From assembly GCA_019843655.1 (NCBI GenBank), contig JACDQD010000006.1, forward strand, positions 5,076,034 to 5,140,033: a stretch of DNA of 64,000 nt, read 5' to 3'. The translations under genes were made by a program, and so were the position numbers. The notes below the pieces were generated by a model. That model worked only from the letters and a program-made list of their open reading frames with translations, was not told the origin of the DNA and made no database searches. Of this stretch, positions 61,801 through 64,000 are shown piece by piece; the first letter of the stretch is position 1; each line of letters opens with the position of its first letter. The stretch is from Lethocerus indicus. Taxonomy: Eukaryota; Arthropoda; Insecta; Hemiptera; Belostomatidae.

Positions 61801-64000
61801 AAATCAGTTCATTAGCTGTAATTTAAGCTCCCGGTCCCGAATCCTGTATCCACCCCCGCTGCCTTTCGGTTCTGGCATTTGATGCCTTTTATGTGTAACA
61901 TTTTTTATTTTCTTTTTTTTTATCGGGCGCCTTTAACAAAAAAAAAGAGGGAGAATTGAAAAAACTGGATAAAAGTGAAGTGAAATTAAACCCCCGTCCG
62001 GGTATCGACACCGCGTCACAGGGTCAGGGGAGAGTGGGCGTTTCAGCGCGCTTTTGGCCTTACTGAGCTTTGGTTGCTCCCGCGGATATTTAAAGAGAGT
62101 TAAAATTTTTGAAGAATTTTTTTTAAACATTACTTTACCTCATCCACCGGCATAAATAATACCTTATTTTCCGTTATATATACATTAAAATGCTCCGACT
62201 GTTTCGTGCGTGCTGTTGCATTAATACCTCCTGGTCGGTGGTGTTGTACCGCACTCCGTTGAATGATTTTAATTTATTGGTTCAAGCACGAAGAATAAAA
62301 GAAACCGTATTTTTGTTCCTGTTAAATTACACGATCGTTAATTATACGATTAGTAAATTATATATTTTGTTCACAATTTAATCCCCGATGTTGTATGCCG
62401 AATTTGGGCATGTTGGAAGTCCATGAAATTGACTTTCTTTCTGGTCGCTCTATCCCCGTATATTTTGATGCGGGCAAAAGAAAATATAAAGAAACTCCTT
62501 TACTGTAATATCTTTGTTTGTTCCTCCTTGAACCGGGTAGGAAAAGGGGTAAAAATAACTTCCCGAATGGCTATTGGGTACAATCCGGGGTCGGAAGTGA
62601 GCCCCATATGCAGGCGTTCAACAAAAGGTCTCCCCAATCGCCTGCCACATTCCCGGAGCAATAATCCCTCTCCTGTTTCCTGTATCTAGTAAAAAAGTAT
62701 ATCCCCGAACCCCATTGTGTGTTTCCCTTTTATGTAAAAATCTTATAGTCTTATAGCGGCTGCTTTTCCTCCCTCTCAGCCCCCCTCTCACTATCCCAGG
62801 GTCCAGGACCAGGAAACTGTTTCCGAACTGTCGGGCGTCGTTATTGGCGTTATTAATGTGTCTTTTTTTGCTTATCTCCAGCCTGTATGGCAGCGTGCAG
62901 CGCCCTAATGTCCCTTTGCAACGGCGCCGGGGGCCCCAAAATGGCAAGCGATTTGAGAATTCCCTAAATAGATGGCGCTTCGTTTCGGTTTCGTTGCCAA
63001 ACGCGCCAGAAAAATTTTCTTCGTCCATTTATCCCGTATTTATTTCGAATTTTAGTATAGTGTACGCACGCAAGATGATGATTGCTTCCCGAGATATACG
63101 CTTGCGCGAACATCTCATTACAAAATGGATTTTAAACGTGCTGGCGCTTTACATGCTAATTACTGTATTAACGGTATTAGTAATTTAGTCCCCAGTGCTT
63201 TTGGAGCTTTCATAAATGAATGCTTTGATCTTGACTCTCTATATCAGAAAAGATAAATTTAACAAATACTCACGCGGATAGATTGCAGGGGCTGAGCTTT
63301 ACATAATAACTTGTTCTCTGATTACAAACCAGTGACGAAGTATTTTATCAACATTTCAAAAGATATTGTATATTGTAACCCCTAGTAATTGTTTAATAAT
63401 GCGTCATATTGCTCAGATTAAAAACCCGATAACAATACTGCCTGGAGGCTGGCCGCATAATTTATACTGAAACTATTATTATAAATTTAATATTTTTGAC
63501 AGTCCCACAGGATTTTTCTTTCGTTAGAATCTTTCCCGAAGGTCTAACAATAATATCAGTTATTCTTCGTTACGTGTAGATGGAATCGTGCCCGTTCCAT
63601 TCCGCATTTCTCTCTACGCCGAAACCTCCACCCCCTGGTTTAATGGACATTAAATTTCGCCAGATCTGTCCCTCGGCAACCCTGGGCATTAAAAAAAATA
63701 CCTTTCCTTTCCTCGCTATTGTTTTCTTTTTTCTGTCTGCACTCCCTTTCAGAACAGTATTTATTCCCCGATTAAGGATAACGTCCCGGTGCCATTCAAC
63801 TTCGGCGTAACGACAGACACGGTGGCGGTGGATAATCCAGTCCCACTTTTACTTTCTTATTTTTCTTTCGGGCCCCATTTCGGAATTATAAGCCTCGTAA
63901 TACCGCATTTCTATTTCAATTGTGTACCTGGAAACACCTCCGACTCTGGTCTTTTCAGTCTCTTCCTGTCTGCTGAATGGATCGTGACTATCCTAAAAAT
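55868..64000. other. Unique noncoding DNA, no gene recognised, G+C-rich at 57000-57560 and 58780-59480
   Basis: I see no gene to the end of the window. Two blocks are G+C- and CG-rich (57000-57560 and 58780-59480), with G and C runs. The first contains a perfect 8-bp hairpin, ACGTGGGG/CCCCACGT, at 57480-57502. They could be CpG-rich regulatory regions. Acceptor-like TTTCAG sites, such as one ending at 63752 after a long pyrimidine tract, have no donor partner. Overlapping frames at 60219-60443 and 62618-63188 look incidental. Confidence 0.7.
57480..57502. other. Perfect 8-bp hairpin
   Basis: ACGTGGGG (57480-87) pairs with CCCCACGT (57495-502) across a 7-nt loop, CCCCTAA, inside a G+C-rich block. 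An alternative GGGGCCCC pairing is possible. Confidence 0.5.

Noticed and set aside
63700..63752. Long pyrimidine tract ending in TTTCAG, and similar solitary acceptors at 45423, 45473, 46709, 48134 and 36834
   Set aside because: Acceptor-like sequences without donors are common in pyrimidine-rich introns and do not define exons.

Overview
This is eukaryotic, probably invertebrate animal, DNA with no recognisable protein-coding gene in 64 kb. Open reading frames are short (the longest is 181 codons), overlap on both strands, and show no domain or family I recognise. The rest is A+T-leaning unique sequence with G+C-rich patches, many homopolymers and several long dinucleotide microsatellites, including an uninterrupted (TC)99. 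I cannot name the species. The animal assignment rests on the splice-type signals, microsatellites and dispersed repeats, and is inference.

The most informative signals are on the + strand. Two sites, at 16464/16465 and 52541/52542, carry a complete 3' splice site (branch-like motif, pyrimidine tract, CAG) fused directly to a complete 5' splice site (GTGAGT). Each is followed within 42 or 73 nt by a second strong donor, GTAAGTAC. This is the layout of recursive splice sites with recursive-splice exons, known from very long introns in Drosophila and vertebrates. A weaker fused site lies at 36620/36621. If these sites work, most or all of the window is inside one very long intron of a + strand gene whose exons lie outside. 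That would explain the lack of genes.

A small dispersed repeat family is present in three same-strand copies (about 13.3, 19.0 and 28.4 kb). Read on the minus strand, the two better copies contain CTGAAGA...GAAAC and three short helices arranged like a hammerhead ribozyme three-way junction, but without a clear cleavage site. The 28.4 kb copy looks like a 151-bp insertion flanked by an 8-bp direct repeat. A diverged relative of its flanking DNA at 29.8 kb has the same 8-mer once and no insert, so it serves as an empty site.

Layout: 1-16.4 kb is unique DNA with minor microsatellites, a 40-nt intron-like module (6377) and the most decayed repeat copy (13.3 kb). 16.4-19.4 kb has the first recursive-site candidate, a G-rich block and the second repeat copy. 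19.4-30 kb has unique DNA, a 12-bp inverted repeat (22.3 kb), the third repeat copy and its paralogous flank. 30-41 kb has microsatellites, the third recursive-site candidate, a long imperfect hairpin (36.95 kb) and a diverged local duplication (38.3 kb). 41-52 kb has several near-perfect hairpins or palindromes and the two largest GA/TC arrays. 52-64 kb has the second strong recursive-site candidate, a long (AT)n and G+C-rich unique DNA. All functional readings are inference from sequence alone.
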